From positions 68,915,764 to 68,979,763 of the forward strand of contig NC_030683.2 of assembly GCF_000004195.4 (NCBI RefSeq): a DNA stretch of 64,000 nt, in the 5' to 3' direction. The stretch comes from Xenopus tropicalis. Its lineage: Eukaryota > Chordata > Amphibia > Anura > Pipidae. The notes under the pieces were generated by a model, which was given only the letters and a program-made list of their open reading frames with translations, had not been told where the DNA came from and searched no databases. Shown here piece by piece: positions 22,750 to 35,433 of the stretch (positions are counted from its first letter, which is position 1; each line of letters starts with the position of its first letter). Both the position numbers and the translations under genes were made by a program.

Positions 22750-22938
22750 CAATTTTATTATTATTTTTAGCTAATTGTCTTTCTTTTTAGTCTTCCATTA
22801 TGACTTCCAAGGGGTAATGAAACCCTAGCAGCCAAACAGCCGTTAGAAATAAAAAAATTGCAGAACAATGAAAAACAATAAAATACTGATGTCTAGATAA
22901 TTTTAAGAGATTGTTTTAAAGTTAACTACCCTTTTTAA
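22750..22938. mobile_element. Diverged T2/Kolobok-type MITE remnant
   Basis: GGGGTAATGAAACCCTAGCA and a right end GTTAACTACCCTTTTTAA fit the abundant frog MITE that ends in ...CCCTTTAA. The left half is missing or too diverged. Confidence 0.45.
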
Positions 22939-23806
22939 CTCTGTAATATAGTTTTTCTATTGTTCACATTATCAAAAGTATTATTTATTTGGGTTCAATT
23001 TAATGTAAAAGAAAATCATGATGCCAGCATTGGGCCTACCTAAAAAAAGCAGCAGTTAGGTGTTAAAAACCTACAGAATAAATGATGTACTCCTCATTTC
23101 AACATATTAATATACTCAATGAACCTGAATAATTACAGCTAAAATAATACAAGCGCAAATAATTCAATATTAAGGCTAGAAAGGTCTACTGTGAATGTTT
23201 CTAGGAGAGATTTTTTAAAAAGGGCAATGTGCGTTTGTATTCATTGTTTAGCAGTGCAGTTTGGGATACCTGATTTGTAATATGGAGTCTACATAATTAG
23301 CATTTTGATTAGGAAAAAGCAATAGTGATGTATAAATCTTGGTGGGCCAGATGTTAAAGGCATCATTGAACACTTTTTACAAATAAAAAAAGACATAAAG
23401 AAAATGGCGCAATGCGTAAACCAGCATCTCATTTCATAATGCATAAATGTATGGGATACTTACTGATGAGTCTATTATTGTCATAATACAGTACATATAA
23501 CTTCAAGATGACATCATATACAGTAATTTATAATAGTTTGCAGAAGCGTTTATAATACATGAGTAGCACATGCACAAAAGTAATAGTATACAAGAATTTT
23601 TGATAATTTTGAGCAATGTTTAGCATTGAGAGATATACAAGAAACAGCTTTAGGACCCCTTTTTATAGGAAAAAAGTATTTAAAAGGTTTCTAAATTGGT
23701 AAAATAGCCTGGAAACTTTCCAGTAAATTATTTAGTTGTCAATAGTCTCAGTGTTTGACCTAACTACACAGCTCCCATCTGTCGCTAGATGGTTCACATG
23801 TCAGTC
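22939..23806. other. Apparently single-copy AT-rich DNA
   Basis: No gene, RNA or repeat terminus recognised. Confidence 0.45.
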
Positions 23807-23809
23807 TAA

Positions 23810-24132
23810 AGCTGGCCATACACGGGCAGATCCGCTCGCTTGGCGCCAAGCGAGTGGATCTTCACCCGATATCCCCACCTACGGGTCGCGATATCGGGGA
23901 GGCATGTAGGCAAATTTGATTTGCCTGGGGCCAAACGATCTGCACGCGGCAATGGGGCAGTCGGTTCGGGGACCGCATCAATGAGCTGATGCAGTCCCCG
24001 ATCCGACTGGATTTTCTAACCTGGCCGATCGATATCTGGCCAATTTCAGGCCAGATATCGGTCGGCCAGGCCCCTCGGTTCTGCCCCTACACGCGCCCAT
24101 AAGCTGCCGAATCGGCTCGTGTTTGGGGACCT
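23810..24132. mobile_element. MITE with AGCTGGCCATACACG end, TAA TSD
   Basis: It begins AGCTGGCCATACACGGGC and ends with a degenerate inverted form (CTCGTGTTTGGGGACCT). TAA lies on both sides (23807-23809, 24133-24135). Internal palindromes include CGCTTGGCGCCAAGCG. A sister copy is at 47411-47746. The 3-bp TNA target suggests Harbinger. Confidence 0.7.
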
Positions 24133-24266
24133 TAAGAAGCATGCACAATTGCATTGTTCATACCGTGAACTATGTAAATTATGTCCAGAAACCATTTAAT
24201 ACCAGTTCTTAACATTAGTTTTCTTCCAAATTGTGAGTGTGGTGTGGGGAATTCATTGTATATTAA

Positions 24267-24656
24267 GGGGCACATTAATCAAAGTAGGATTGATTCCGAA
24301 TCCGAAAAATTTGTATTCTTTCTAAGTTTTTGAACTGTGCATATTTTTTTGCAACTTTTTTGTTAATTTGCACAACATTTTTGTACTCTGCAACAATTTG
24401 CGCGACAATTTGTGCGACAAAATCATATTTGTCACAACGAGTACCATGGATTGCCATTGAGTCCTATGGGAGGATCAAAGTCAGAAAGGTTTTCCCGCCA
24501 TTTCCGGATACGAAAATTTTATGACTTTCAGAACGCCATTATGATAACATCGTGACTATTACAATTTTTTTGTAAGCATTTTCATGACATTTCTGATCAT
24601 CGGAAATTATCGCATTTAATTTCGGATTCGAACTCGTACTTTGATGAATGTGCCCC
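24267..24656. mobile_element. Harbinger-like MITE (H1 family), TAA TSD
   Basis: GGGGCACATTAATCAAAG and TTTGATGAATGTGCCCC are the ends. TAA is duplicated at 24264-24266 and 24657-24659. The core CCATTGAGTCCTATGGGAGG is present but shortened relative to other H1 copies. Confidence 0.85.
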
Positions 24657-24659
24657 TAA

Positions 24660-26441
24660 AAGTTTTAAAAGTAATATTACTGTACTATTATAGTACTACT
24701 ACTCTACAGTTATAATACTGCATTACTATTGTTTTATTTTAAGACTACTTCATAATTTGGCATCTGATTGTGAGTGGCTGTTTACTGCACTAGTTTCTAA
24801 GTGATTAGGGGACTCTTTCATCCAGTACAGGTTTGCAGCAAAATTTGCAGTTGGCCATCAGTTGTTAATATATTGCTGTATTCATTACAACCTTTGTACC
24901 ACATGCTACTGCTTGACACTAAGGAGGTGCTTGGCATTGCCTGTGCACTAGCATAAATTACTTATACATATACCTAAAATGTAGGTTACTGCTAAATGTG
25001 AGCAATATCTTTGCTTCTAGGACATGCTCTGCTAAGAAATATAGGTTAAAGTGAGTGCCAGCAACATTTTAAAATTTTTGTTTACAATACGATTAAGCAG
25101 TGGTGTATCTTTGATAGCAAAGCAGGTTAAATGATAGAAGAACTCAAATCAAATATGGTATGCACACATGACTTTTGCTTAAAAATAAAATATTGAAGAC
25201 TGATAAGAATTTAGCTATTGGCTGAGATTAGATATTGTTGGGAACATACAACTCTGCAGCATTATCTGTTAAACTGTCAAGGATAGCATGCCTTTTACAT
25301 TAAGAGAATGCTGCACTATGCAACCTGATATACCGTAGCAATACAGCAAACTAGAAAATTGGCCAAATGTGGTTTGAGAACAGAGCTTTCTACTTCAACC
25401 ACATCAGCTTCATGGAAAGCAATTCTTCTTCTGCACTGCATGGTGCAAACTATAGTGAAAGCATATAAAATGCAATTAAGCAAATAAATAGGTTTTCAGA
25501 AGGGGGCACCTCTTGGGGGTAATATATGAAGGGTAGTAGGGAAAAAAAACCTGAAAAACAAATATCTTTAAAAGCTAAGAATCATAAAGGAGCGATGTGA
25601 CACTGTCCACCTGCCTTAGTAACATTGAAAAGGAGAATATTACCAATTACAACAGCAAAGATTGTGACTAGGCTTTAGGCAACTTTAGATTCTTTGAACA
25701 CGAATACTGCAATTACACAAGGGGAATTAGGGAAGCCGTTCATTAATAAATGTAGAATTGATGTAAAGAGGAGCAATTTAGATTTAAGCAGAGCCATTTC
25801 TCATGGAGGAATAAAGCCCTTTATAGAGAAATGTGCATCCATTAGGGAAGGCAGCTAGGTTACTAAGTGGGCAATTCAAAAACATTATTTATTAGAAGTT
25901 AATTAAACACTATATAAGTGTGACAGTGAGACGAGTCAGGCTATATTCACTACTCTCTTAGAAAATTAAATTGGTTTAACCTAACTTGAAAATTGTTGGT
26001 ATCTATATAAGAAATGCATGAAATGCATTTTCATTGAAAGATACAGTAAAATGGCCAAGGGTTGGAGTCCATAGTGCACAATTCCCCTGTCCCTGCTTTC
26101 AGTGCCCATGGCAGCAGGCCCTTGTAGTCCAAAGTGCATTTGGCAGTGCTACATTAATGGATCAGTACCAGGCCAAAACCTCAAGGCACCCAAGGCAGGA
26201 CCCCGATTGCCATGCATCCCTGCTTCTCCCCACTACCCCCACACAATACATTTCTCGGATTTCCACACTACCTGCACTAAATAAAGAGAGGGGATTGTGG
26301 GCCAGGGGAGGAGAGGGAGCTACAAAAGGGCTGGGACTTGGGGTTGGCTGGCAGAAAAGGTACCTTCCTGGCACCCCCACTGCACCTAAGATATGTGCCT
26401 CTTCTGGCTAACCCTTTTCCAGCCCTGGGATGAGGAGACAC
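24660..26441. other. Apparently single-copy DNA
   Basis: No gene recognised. The part at about 26040-26430 is more GC-rich with frames open on both strands. These frames are proline/glycine-rich, overlap antisense and lack family motifs, so I treat them as chance or as an uncharacterised repeat. Confidence 0.45.
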
Positions 26442-26445
26442 ATAG

Positions 26446-26939
26446 TGGCCCATTTAAAAAACCTTGATTTAGTACTTATGAGATAAAATCGTATTTTTTT
26501 CTCACTTATCAAACATTTCGTAAAGTCCACGAAAATGTTGTTAAAATTCCACCACTTTTTTTTGTAGTTTTCGTTAACTTTCACGAACACGGCGTACTTT
26601 TTGCAATGACTACAACCATTTCAGAATTCATTCAAGCTTTGGTATTGTGAGTCTCTTTTCGCCAGGTTGGATCTGTCGAGTGCCATTGAGTCCTATGGGA
26701 GGCTTCCAAATTTAAATACATTTAAGGTTTCAAAGCCAGAAAGGCTTTTGTACCTTTTTTGTATGTTCGGATCCAAAAATTTTGTGACTTTCAGAAGGGA
26801 ATTACGATATTTTCGTATGACCGATAAAAGCATTTTTCGTGACATTGTAGAACATCAGAAATTATTGTAGTTACTCCAAATTTTTTCCATATCATGATTT
26901 TAAGCCCCCAAAAATTCAGACTTTAGTGAATGGGCCCCA
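26446..26939. mobile_element. Harbinger-like MITE (H1-related, TGGCCCATTTA ends)
   Basis: TGGCCCATTTAAAAA and TAGTGAATGGGCCCCA are inverted ends. The flanks share ATAG(TG) at 26442-26447 and 26939-26944, so the exact 3-bp TSD (TAG) could be one of several registers. It carries the core GTGCCATTGAGTCCTATGGG. The same subfamily occurs at 60190-60653. Confidence 0.78.
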
Positions 26940-27050
26940 TAGTGTCCCCCAGCCTTTCCCATACCATCTCACTAACTCATATGTCATTCAGACATGCAAG
27001 ATAGAGAACACCAGTAGGTGCATGGTGCTAAGTGCTGCACTCTACACCTT

Positions 27051-27380
27051 GGGGCAGATTTAATAAGACACAAATGCTCTGAGCATTCATTCGAACGCTC
27101 CAAGCTTATTTCCGCCAATTTTTTTGTGTCTTGTGCGACTTTTTCGACGACAGCACAACTTTTTCGTACGCTTGCATGAAAAAATCGGAAAGGTTTTCCC
27201 GCTATTTGCAATCGTTCGGTACGAAAATTTTGTGACTTTTGGATCGCCAATACGATATCGTGACTAATACAATTTTTGTCATTATATTTTTCGTGATATT
27301 TGCGATCTTCAGAAATTTTCGTATCCAATCCGAATTTGTCCCGTTCGGGATTTGAACTCCCGTTTTCATGAATGTGCCCC
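27051..27380. mobile_element. Harbinger-like MITE (H1 family), core-deleted
   Basis: GGGGCAGATTTAATAAG and CATGAATGTGCCCC are the ends. The CTT trinucleotide flanks both sides (27048-27050, 27381-27383). The conserved TTGGAGCTGCAGAG core found in sisters is missing while the TTTTTCG arms remain, so this is an internal-deletion derivative. Confidence 0.75.
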
Positions 27381-27383
27381 CTT

Positions 27384-28944
27384 GTGTGTGGGGCATTTGT
27401 AAATGCCCCCTCTTGTATCTAAACCAAGTATATCCTACAAGAGGACCTCAAGCTGGTGTTCAACTAGCAGTCCTAAGGGTACTGATATTCATGATCAATA
27501 GCAGGTGGACTTTTTTGTATATTGTGTTTTCCAGGTTTAAATAGCTTTTTGTTCTGTTGGTATTTACTTCAGTAATGTACTTTGTTCAAGATAAAACTCA
27601 ATGATCAAGTTGTTAGGCAAGCAGGAAATGATTAATCTTTACCTTAATGATTTTGTGGGTTTTTTTCTGAACAGAAACAGGGGAATGGGCATTTGTCCTA
27701 CAGCCATTTAGCAGCCAATACCAGCATAAAACACTGTAAAAAGTCTAATACAGCCCACAGGTTTAAGTGCAGCTGCTTTTTAAAATAATATACAATTGAA
27801 AACCAATCACAGTCTGCAAAAAGCACCTTAAAAGCAGGATGTTCTTATTTATTTTGATGAGATAGTGAACTAACCTTTAATTACCTATACTTTATCACAT
27901 CACACATTTAAACAACACATGGTGATCTGAGTTAAATACAGCACATTCACAATGAAATATACTGCTCCCTAGGATCCATCAAGCTATTAAACGATGTAAC
28001 ATACCCACATTATCTGCTGAAGTCGGATTTTTTTTCATTAACGTTTCATTTGTTGGTTAGTGAAAAAAGACACACTCTCTCATTTGGGTCTTTAGACCCT
28101 GACAGCAACATAAATGACTGTTTGACGTGCCAGTGAACATAACTTCTGAAGTTTAGCCATGTGAGAGATGAGCTGAGTGAGCTCCATCAATCAATTCTAG
28201 GGTGGATGGAAACTTGCAGCGAAGCAACTTGAAAAGGCGTAAGGAAATGTATGCCGCTTTAGTCCTTGATTTTGCCAAACAAAGTAATGAACATACGTGG
28301 AAGTGATGGAGATACTTTATTGAATAACCTTTGCACTTGTGCAAGCTATAAAATGTCAATTCACAAGCATACTATACACCTTTTAACATTTTTCCATTTA
28401 TTCCTATAGTTTTATTCTAGGACTGTGTTTTGTTTAACCTTTTCTGTGCTTATGAGAACAGCTACTCTGGGAACATTGCTTTCTTAGGCTACCTATAGAA
28501 TAGATAAAACAATCTAAAAAAGTAGATTTTATGTTGTTTTTGTTAACCCCATTGCTACCTATCTAAAGTCCTTGCAGGCTATAAAAGAGTACTGAGTATT
28601 CATGCATATTCTTAGTTCTAGGCATTTTATGACCGCAGTTTCATGATAAAACATTTCTGTGATAAAACTACGTTTAAAGGAGAAATATTGGATAAATGGA
28701 GAAAAACCCTAATTTTGTAGGCAATTATGAATAATATATGGTGCTGGTTGCACTTTGGGCTAAAATTGAATACAGTCTGTAAAAAATGGCCCCTTTATTA
28801 GAGCTCCCTCTAGATCCTATTAGTTCACTCTTCGTGTTTCAAATGAAGGGTGGGCGTGTCCTGCCAGAAGCACAGTAGGAGAGGGATAGCCAATCACAGC
28901 CTTGCAGTCACTCAAGCAAAAACAGGCTTCAGTTCCCGATCAGG
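27384..28944. other. Apparently single-copy DNA
   Basis: About 1.55 kb with no recognised gene, RNA or repeat end. Confidence 0.45.
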
Positions 28945-29175
28945 CGCACCAAGGACGCCCCCCATTCGCCCCGCCCCGTGCGAGCATGCACGAACAAACC
29001 TCCCCCCCACTTGCCACGCCGACACAAGTGTGCATGCGCAACAATTAAACTCCCATACGTAGCAGTGGGGAGAAGTTCCCATTCCTCCATATGGGCGCAA
29101 AATGTAAACATTTTGTTACGGCGGGGCGGCATGCCGCCCTTAAATTTGTGCCACCCTAGGCCCGGGCCTGAACCT
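28945..29175. repeat. GC-rich repeat family G, longer copy
   Basis: It contains ACTCCCATACGTAGCAGTGG, a CATATGGGCGCAAAATG block, and ends CACCCTAGGCCCGGGCCTG. These are the same modules as at 2281-2435 and 22338-22460 (the latter inverted). CpG density is far above the surroundings, suggesting a relatively young insertion. Confidence 0.55.
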
Positions 29176-29559
29176 GAAACACAACTTTTTTTAAGCACAA
29201 TCCTTCTATATTTAGAGGAGTATAATTCACTGGTACATTCTAAATTTTTATATGATATGTCTCCTAAAGTTCTACTGATTGCGATAGAGGATGTTAAAAA
29301 AAACCAAAAAAAAAACCCCTGCAATCATATTATAGTTTGTCCCTTCAAAAGCTCTGTCCATGCCTTAGGGGCCTACTTCTCAAAGTGCATTAAATATTTC
29401 ACATAAAAAAATTAAGAAAATACATTTTTACTATTTATAAAGTGCTGGCTATTTTATTAAGATTCTAGTTGTGGTTACACCATTGCAAAAAAAAAAAAAA
29501 ATCCCAGTATTTGAAACTTAATTATAGCACTATGGTATTGTCAGTACAGGTAGAAATCT
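29176..29559. other. AT-rich spacer with A runs
   Basis: Contains poly(A)-like runs at about 29305-29316 and 29486-29500, possibly retroposon tails. No gene is visible. Confidence 0.4.
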
Positions 29560-30180
29560 TTATCTAATGTGGATATATATTTGTTATATATATGTTATAT
29601 ATATAGTAAGAGAAGAGAAGTCCTCGGCAGGTAGTTGATGGAGTGTATATTTCACCAGTGATGAAAAGTTATATGCACTAAGCTCCAGGAAAATGTCTGG
29701 TATTGTAGCAGGTAAAAGCTACATTATTTTACCAGCTTATGAAAAGCTGGATAATGGGTCCCTGGCGTTAACGGAAGGAGAGTAGGGTGGGCCCTCCATT
29801 CCAAAGACCTGTCCAGAGTTTGCAGCTGAGCGGCCAGGTAACTGCTTGATTAGCCTGCAGCTGTGCAGGGGAGGCTGGATCCCTGGTAAATGGGGCTTTT
29901 GCTGAGAGTCTCTCTCTCTCTGTGCCTGGGGAAGCAGGAGCTGCAAGCAGTAAGAGAACCTGTTGGATTTTTGTGAGTTTTCCTGAACAAAACTGTGTTC
30001 TGTTAGTAGGGGCTGGGCACTAGGTCCTCACCCCTTGTAGAGAGTGCTGTTTTCTTTCTGTATTAGTTAGTGCCAACTTGGCATAGGTTTTTGTTTTTTT
30101 CTTTTGGGCAAGAGTGTGCCCAGTATGCCCCAGGAGACCAACATACCACTAATCCTAACTATATAAATATATATATAATG
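29560..30180. repeat. Unclassified block bordered by TA-rich tracts (possible retroelement LTR or leader)
   Basis: ATATATA-rich sequence borders both ends (29570-29605 and 30163-30178). Between them base composition jumps to GC-richer, with a CT microsatellite (about 29910-29922) and the phrase AGTAAGAGAA at 29604 and 29949. It looks like a retroelement LTR or leader but I could not find matched ends, a primer-binding site or a TSD, so no class is assigned. Confidence 0.35.
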
Positions 30181-32739
30181 TTAATATCAGAAAGGAGACC
30201 CAGGAACAGAGCAAGGAACAGGTCAAGAAGATAGGGACATGACAAGGTTAGGAAAGGCTCGGGGAGAAGTTTTCTGTTAAGGCGAATCTGGGAAAGGTAG
30301 TTAGGAATTTGGCTGAAAAGGAGGTATACTGGTTAAAGTCATACAGTAATAGAAAGTAGGACACCTACCATGCTCTGGTTATGATGTTGATTGGAAAATG
30401 GAAGGGACAGATGACTTTCCATCTAGTCATAGCTATGGAACTTGTTACAGAGCAGGTGACAGGTTAGGCCTGAGGCTCTAGATTGTGGCCATAAGCCATG
30501 GAGAAGTTGGGAGGTGGTTGTTAGAAAAAGGGGGAGGACTAGCCTCAGGGATTCATTTGTGGGTTGTGATGGCTTCCACAAATGCAGCCTTCAGCGACTC
30601 CCTTTTTAATTGGTGGGTGTCACATATTTGTCATATTTGATACTGTTACCATATGATTGTTAATGTATCATGTTGTTTACAGCATTGTTAAGGTTTACTT
30701 ACTGGAAATACATTTGGTTGCAGCCTTTTTAACCCAAAATTGGAATGAGTCTCAATGCTGTGGAAGGTAAGAATGTTTTGGGGAAGGGATTAAAAAGAGG
30801 TAAATTAAGGTGTTACGGAGAGGGAAATACTTTGGTCTTGTCGCGGATTGAGCTTAATTAGAGAGATTGAGTTTAGTTAAAAATGTTAGAAAACTTAAAG
30901 TGTTTCTTAGTAAGTCAATATCTTCTTTAGGCACAACACTATATAATGCAGTCTCTGAATGGAATGTGGCTAGAGGAAATAAAGAAATGATTAGGCCTAC
31001 TTAATACCTCGTTACAGTATTTACACCATATATACTCCCTGGAAGTCTGTGTACATCTTATTTTCTGATAGTGTTAAGTGTTGCATTTTTTTAGACAAGT
31101 TGTGGTTGTGATAACTAAGCTGTTTAATAAGCTATGGATCACATACAGGTTTAATTTATATAGAAGCATCATGATGTGCAAGCTGCAATTGCATTATATT
31201 TCTAAGAGTGTCTACTGTTAATCTTCATCCATGTGTCTATATTTCATGAACCTCAAAGTTCTGCTGCTTAAACTTGCAAAACATTTTGACCTTATTTAAC
31301 ATAAGACATCAGTGCTCTTCAAATTTATTCACTCATTTCGCATCTTTAATGTCCTTTCCTTTCAGTGCAATTTATCTTGAATGCTGCTGCCAAGTGTGTA
31401 CACCTCGGTAGCTGCTTCTCATCTGCTGCTTCACTTTGCCAACCCCTACAACAGCTCCCTAAAGGTTTCTCAATGAAAGTTAAAACTGTATCAATAATGT
31501 AAAAAGGCTTTCACTAGTATGCTCCTCCTTGCATTTCTCCTTCCATTTCCAAGCACTCCCCTGAGGACCTTTTTGCTCCACATGTGTAAAACCAAATCAT
31601 GTATAAATCAGCAGTAAAAATACATAGTGGTGAGTGTATATTTGTATCATGAGAGGACCCCATGTGAATTGTAGAGTGTGGTACATTAGAATATCCATAA
31701 TAGAACTGGAAATAGCACAGACAGTAACAGTGTAAAGTAATATGACATGTATTTACAAAAAACCCCCCTCAAAACTATGTTTCATTAATAATATATAATA
31801 AGGATAGAGAGGGAGACCTGAGGAATATGTCGCCCTAAATCATTTATTTTCATCAGCACAAGAAAGGTTTAAAGGGAGCCTGTCATGCTATTCTGCGAAT
31901 CACTATATCTTTTTAAAAATAATTGTTACTGTATACTTTTTGCCATTTTGGATTATTTAATCCAGGCTTCCATTTGTTTATTTATGTTTATATTTTGAAC
32001 TGTAGTTTAGGATTCCTTCTAGCAAAAGTTATGTGAGAGTGAAGGGGGGTACAAATCTGATGTTTGCGTTGGGTTCCCCAAGTCCTTAAAGCAGCCCTGG
32101 ATTCCTCTTATGTTGTGACTGGGTTGAAAGTTTATATCCCCCTACATGAATTTGAATAAGACAAATCCCCTGATAAAAAGCTCTATTATTTTTAATACAT
32201 TTAAAAAATAATAATACAATTGCAAACAAAGAATGCATAAAAACAAATTTCACAATTAAACTCGAAAGCTCAAGACAGCTGAGGGATGCCTCCACAATTT
32301 TGTTAAGAGCAATGAATTAGACTCCTTGTACCGTAACCCTAGTCTTTTGTGCTTTGACAGTAAACAGAAACAAACAAAGTACAGAGCTTTAATTTTTAGC
32401 AATAAGTAAAAACTCCACTAGTCTGACTGCATAGGGATTATAGCATGTAAACCATCAAAGAGTAAGGAACAAATCACAATGGTCTTAAACATTAAGTAAG
32501 TGGATGTCCCACATACTAATAAGCTGCCACAATATCTTTAAAATCTATAATAATAACTGCACCTAAGGACCACAACTAACAGCTTGGGACATGCAGATGC
32601 CCTAGGTTTTTGTTTATAGTAAATTAGTAAATTATTATACATGCTGTATAAATTAGAAAAAAAAAAAAAGAAACAGAATAAAAAAACTCCACCTAATTTG
32701 TCTAGACATCACAGTTCAGTTTTCTTTAGGAACAGAAAA
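30181..32739. other. Apparently single-copy DNA
   Basis: No gene recognised. At 31868 TTAAAGGGAGCCTGTCATGC resembles a T2-type MITE left end, but I found no matching right end. Confidence 0.45.
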
Positions 32740-33060
32740 ACCCAATTAGCAGAACAAGCATCCCCCTGAGAAGGCCAATGCTGAAGGGAATGTGGGGTCT
32801 GACTTTGCTCTCCTTCTTACTGCTTCTCACCTGCCCCTGGCCTTGATTCCAGGAAGCCTCCCATTGCCATTACAGATGTATCAGCTCTCTCTCATCCTAG
32901 CGAAACTTGGCACAGCTCTTAATTGCTTTCTATATAGCATTGATCGCCTGTGTTTTGTCAATTAGCCGCTGGCTGGGAAGAGGGTTTTTTGTGAGCAGAG
33001 GAGACAAGCGCACTGGGCTGCTGCAACAGACACTCAGCTGCAAATGAGCATGTATATTTC
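32740..33060. promoter_or_regulatory. Candidate conserved noncoding element
   Basis: The composition is balanced and free of repeats. TTAATTGC and CAATTAGCCG (homeodomain-type ATTA cores) lie 60 bp apart near 32919-32970, flanked by GGCTGGGAAGAGGG. No coding frame fits. This is a judgement of texture only; conservation was not tested. Confidence 0.25.
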
Positions 33061-35055
33061 CTAATCAGAAAGCAATAAAATCCTGAATTAAGTGTACACT
33101 GTAGCTCCATGGGAGCTTGTAAGAAAAGGCTTGCCTTGTGATAATATTAATTGTAAGTCAATACTTTGGAGCAAAGAGAAAAAAAATCTATACTATAATG
33201 GGATAACTGTAATGCTTTTTCCTTATTTTTTGAACTGTGCATTATTACTGTCAGTATCTGTGCACTTGTGTGAATTCTTACCCTATGTACTGTATATGTA
33301 ATGCAAAAACATATTGACATTTTAATCCCCCCCAAAAAAAGCAATTTCTTGCTTTGCATACTGCTATAATCTTTGTTTAAGAAGCTCAACTTTGATAGTA
33401 AGGAAGGGTTAGTAAATGGGATGTTTCTGATTTCCTTAGGTACGGTTTTGCTTTGTATGATGTAAGACCCATAACTTATAGTGTTAAATGCCAAAATACT
33501 GTATTCACTCCCATATATGTTTGGGATGTACCTATAAAGTTGCATGCATTAAATTGTGTCAGTTTATTTTTTTATGAGATGATGCACACAAGCACATAAA
33601 TTGTACCCAACAGTGGGAAATGCAGTTTTAAGTGATGATGACATTAATTGGATTATGATTAACCAGAGCAAATGATTTTAAATTACTTTAAAAAAAAAAG
33701 TGAAAGAGAATTAACCAAAGTATTTCCTTAATCTTAAATTACAGTTACATACTTTATTCTGGCTTTCCTCTGTATGAATTCATATGGGATTGTGTAGTGT
33801 TTTTCCATGACCTGTTTCTGATGTGGCTCCGCATAGATTGGTACCCAAGAGGCAGATTTGTGGCTTTCTTTGGGTATTGAGAGTGTAAGGACACAGCTGG
33901 AAGGCATACTGCAGCCGCTCTAAGCCTGTGCATTGATGCTCCTCTGAGAATATTCTCTGTTAATAAATGACACCTCTGTATGGCCAGCAGGGAGTTTGTT
34001 AGCTCATTAGCTTGTTAGCCAGAATGTTGGACAAATTGATTGAAGATAAAAGATTTAATTGAAAAAAAAAAAAAGTTGGATTTAATTTTGTGCGAGTCAA
34101 ATGAAGGAAGCATAGATGGTGCGTTGGTAATAAAATGAACATGACACTGGTGTTCATTCAAAGTGACATACAGTACCCGCATGCAGTACCAGGTCTACAT
34201 GCATGTTCTCAAATTAAGGTATGCAACAGAACATGGATTAAGTGCATTTCTACTTTACTTCCATGTTAATTGTATTAATAGGTTAAAGGGATATTGATAA
34301 TAGCTGAATAAAATCATGGCATCCCTATGGTCTGAACTAGGATGTGTTAGGTTGATGCCTGTAGTCCACTATACAAGTACAAAGCAACATGACTTCTAAA
34401 CTTCGGACTTGGATGTTTCAGTTACTGTATCCACCAAATATTTTGGTAAAAAAGCAAATAAAAAGAAAAATAGCATCATCACCATAACGAACAGGAGGGA
34501 CATCTTATCCCCTACCCCAAGTGTCATTCTCTCATCCTTTTCCTTCCATGGTAGTCTCTTATATTGGTCTTATTTACCATTTTCTGTCATTTCCCCACAC
34601 CTAAATGATCCTGTATTCCCCTGTACGTTCATAAAATTATCTTTCCATTTCCCTCTCCATGTACAGTATGCCATTCTTTCCCAATTTCCCCCTTTTCCCA
34701 GTGTGCCATTGTCGCTGACACCCTTTATCAGACTTTCTCCCTTTTTCATTTCTGTTCTATTGTGCTATTCCCTCCTCCAGTCCCGTCTCGTGCAATTTAC
34801 GTTGTTTAACTTTCCCCATTTGTCATTCTTCCTGCTTTCCAATGAGCCCCTTTTTTAACTTCTCCTTTACTCCTGCTTACATGACAGGGCTGCAAGCTGG
34901 CAACAATGGAAGAGAATAGGATACAAAAGTACTACCTGGGGTGGGGTTATTTACTGCCTCCACTGCCTTTCTTGTTTGTGACCATAGCGTGCTCAACTGT
35001 ATCAGAAATTATTTTTCAAGCGTACAAATTAGAGTACAAATAAGTAATAACATGT
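33061..35055. other. Apparently single-copy DNA with a pyrimidine-rich tract
   Basis: No gene recognised. About 34500-34870 is strongly pyrimidine-rich on the plus strand, which explains an open serine/leucine/phenylalanine-rich frame there. 33960-34040 has ATTAG/CTAAC motifs and could be regulatory. Confidence 0.45.
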
Positions 35056-35069
35056 CCATTTGATAGGTG

Positions 35070-35433
35070 GAATAAATAGCAAAGATTTTCAGTGGAATAA
35101 AAACAACAACATTTATTGGCTCAAATTAACAAAAACATAACTCATATGAAAAGCATACTATACCAAACAATGACCAGGTGCATCCTAATCTCCTAACGCG
35201 TTTCGCACCGTGTGGCGCTTCATCACCTCCTCTGAGGTTAGGAGATTAGGATGCACCTGGTCATTGTTTGGTATAGTATGCTTTTCATATGAGTTATGTT
35301 TTTGTTAATTTGAGCCAATAAATGTTGTTGTTTTTATTCCACTGAAAATCTTTGCTATTTATTCTTATACTGACTCAGGACTTACTCAGTGGGATATAAC
35401 TAGTAGATTCCCTTTCTGAAACCTATTTACTAT
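35070..35433. mobile_element. Complete 364-bp Penelope-type hairpin insertion with 14-bp TSD
   Basis: CATTTGATAGGTGG occurs at 35056-35069 and 35434-35447, bounding a 364-bp insert. Its first 295 bp form an inverted repeat (arms about 35069-35197 and 35237-35364, roughly 128 nt each and nearly identical) around a 39-nt loop. A 3' remainder runs from 35365 to 35433. The loop and arm bases carry a hammerhead-like motif. Variable long TSDs and inverted partial copies are typical of Penelope-like insertions. No ORF. Confidence 0.75.
35190..35244 (-). other. Hammerhead-ribozyme-like motif at the hairpin centre
   Basis: On the minus strand: CTCCTAAC, a CCTC/GAGG hairpin, TGATGA, a GCGCC/GGTGC stem, then GAAAC and GTTAGGAG, which pairs with the opening CTCCTAAC. 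This reproduces a three-stem hammerhead topology. The base before UGAUGA is G where active hammerheads have C, so the core is imperfect. Confidence 0.5.

Noticed and set aside
26034..26411. 125-codon frame in GC-richer DNA
   Set aside because: Frames are open on both strands, no known motif, and no splice sites flank it in a convincing way.
29560..30180. Solo LTR of an endogenous retrovirus or Gypsy element
   Set aside because: No matched TG...CA ends, primer-binding site, polypurine tract or target duplication could be found, so only an unclassified block is reported.
34409..34858. 149-codon open frame
   Set aside because: It coincides with a pyrimidine-rich tract giving Ser/Leu/Phe/Pro bias; no domain, signal peptide logic or splice context.
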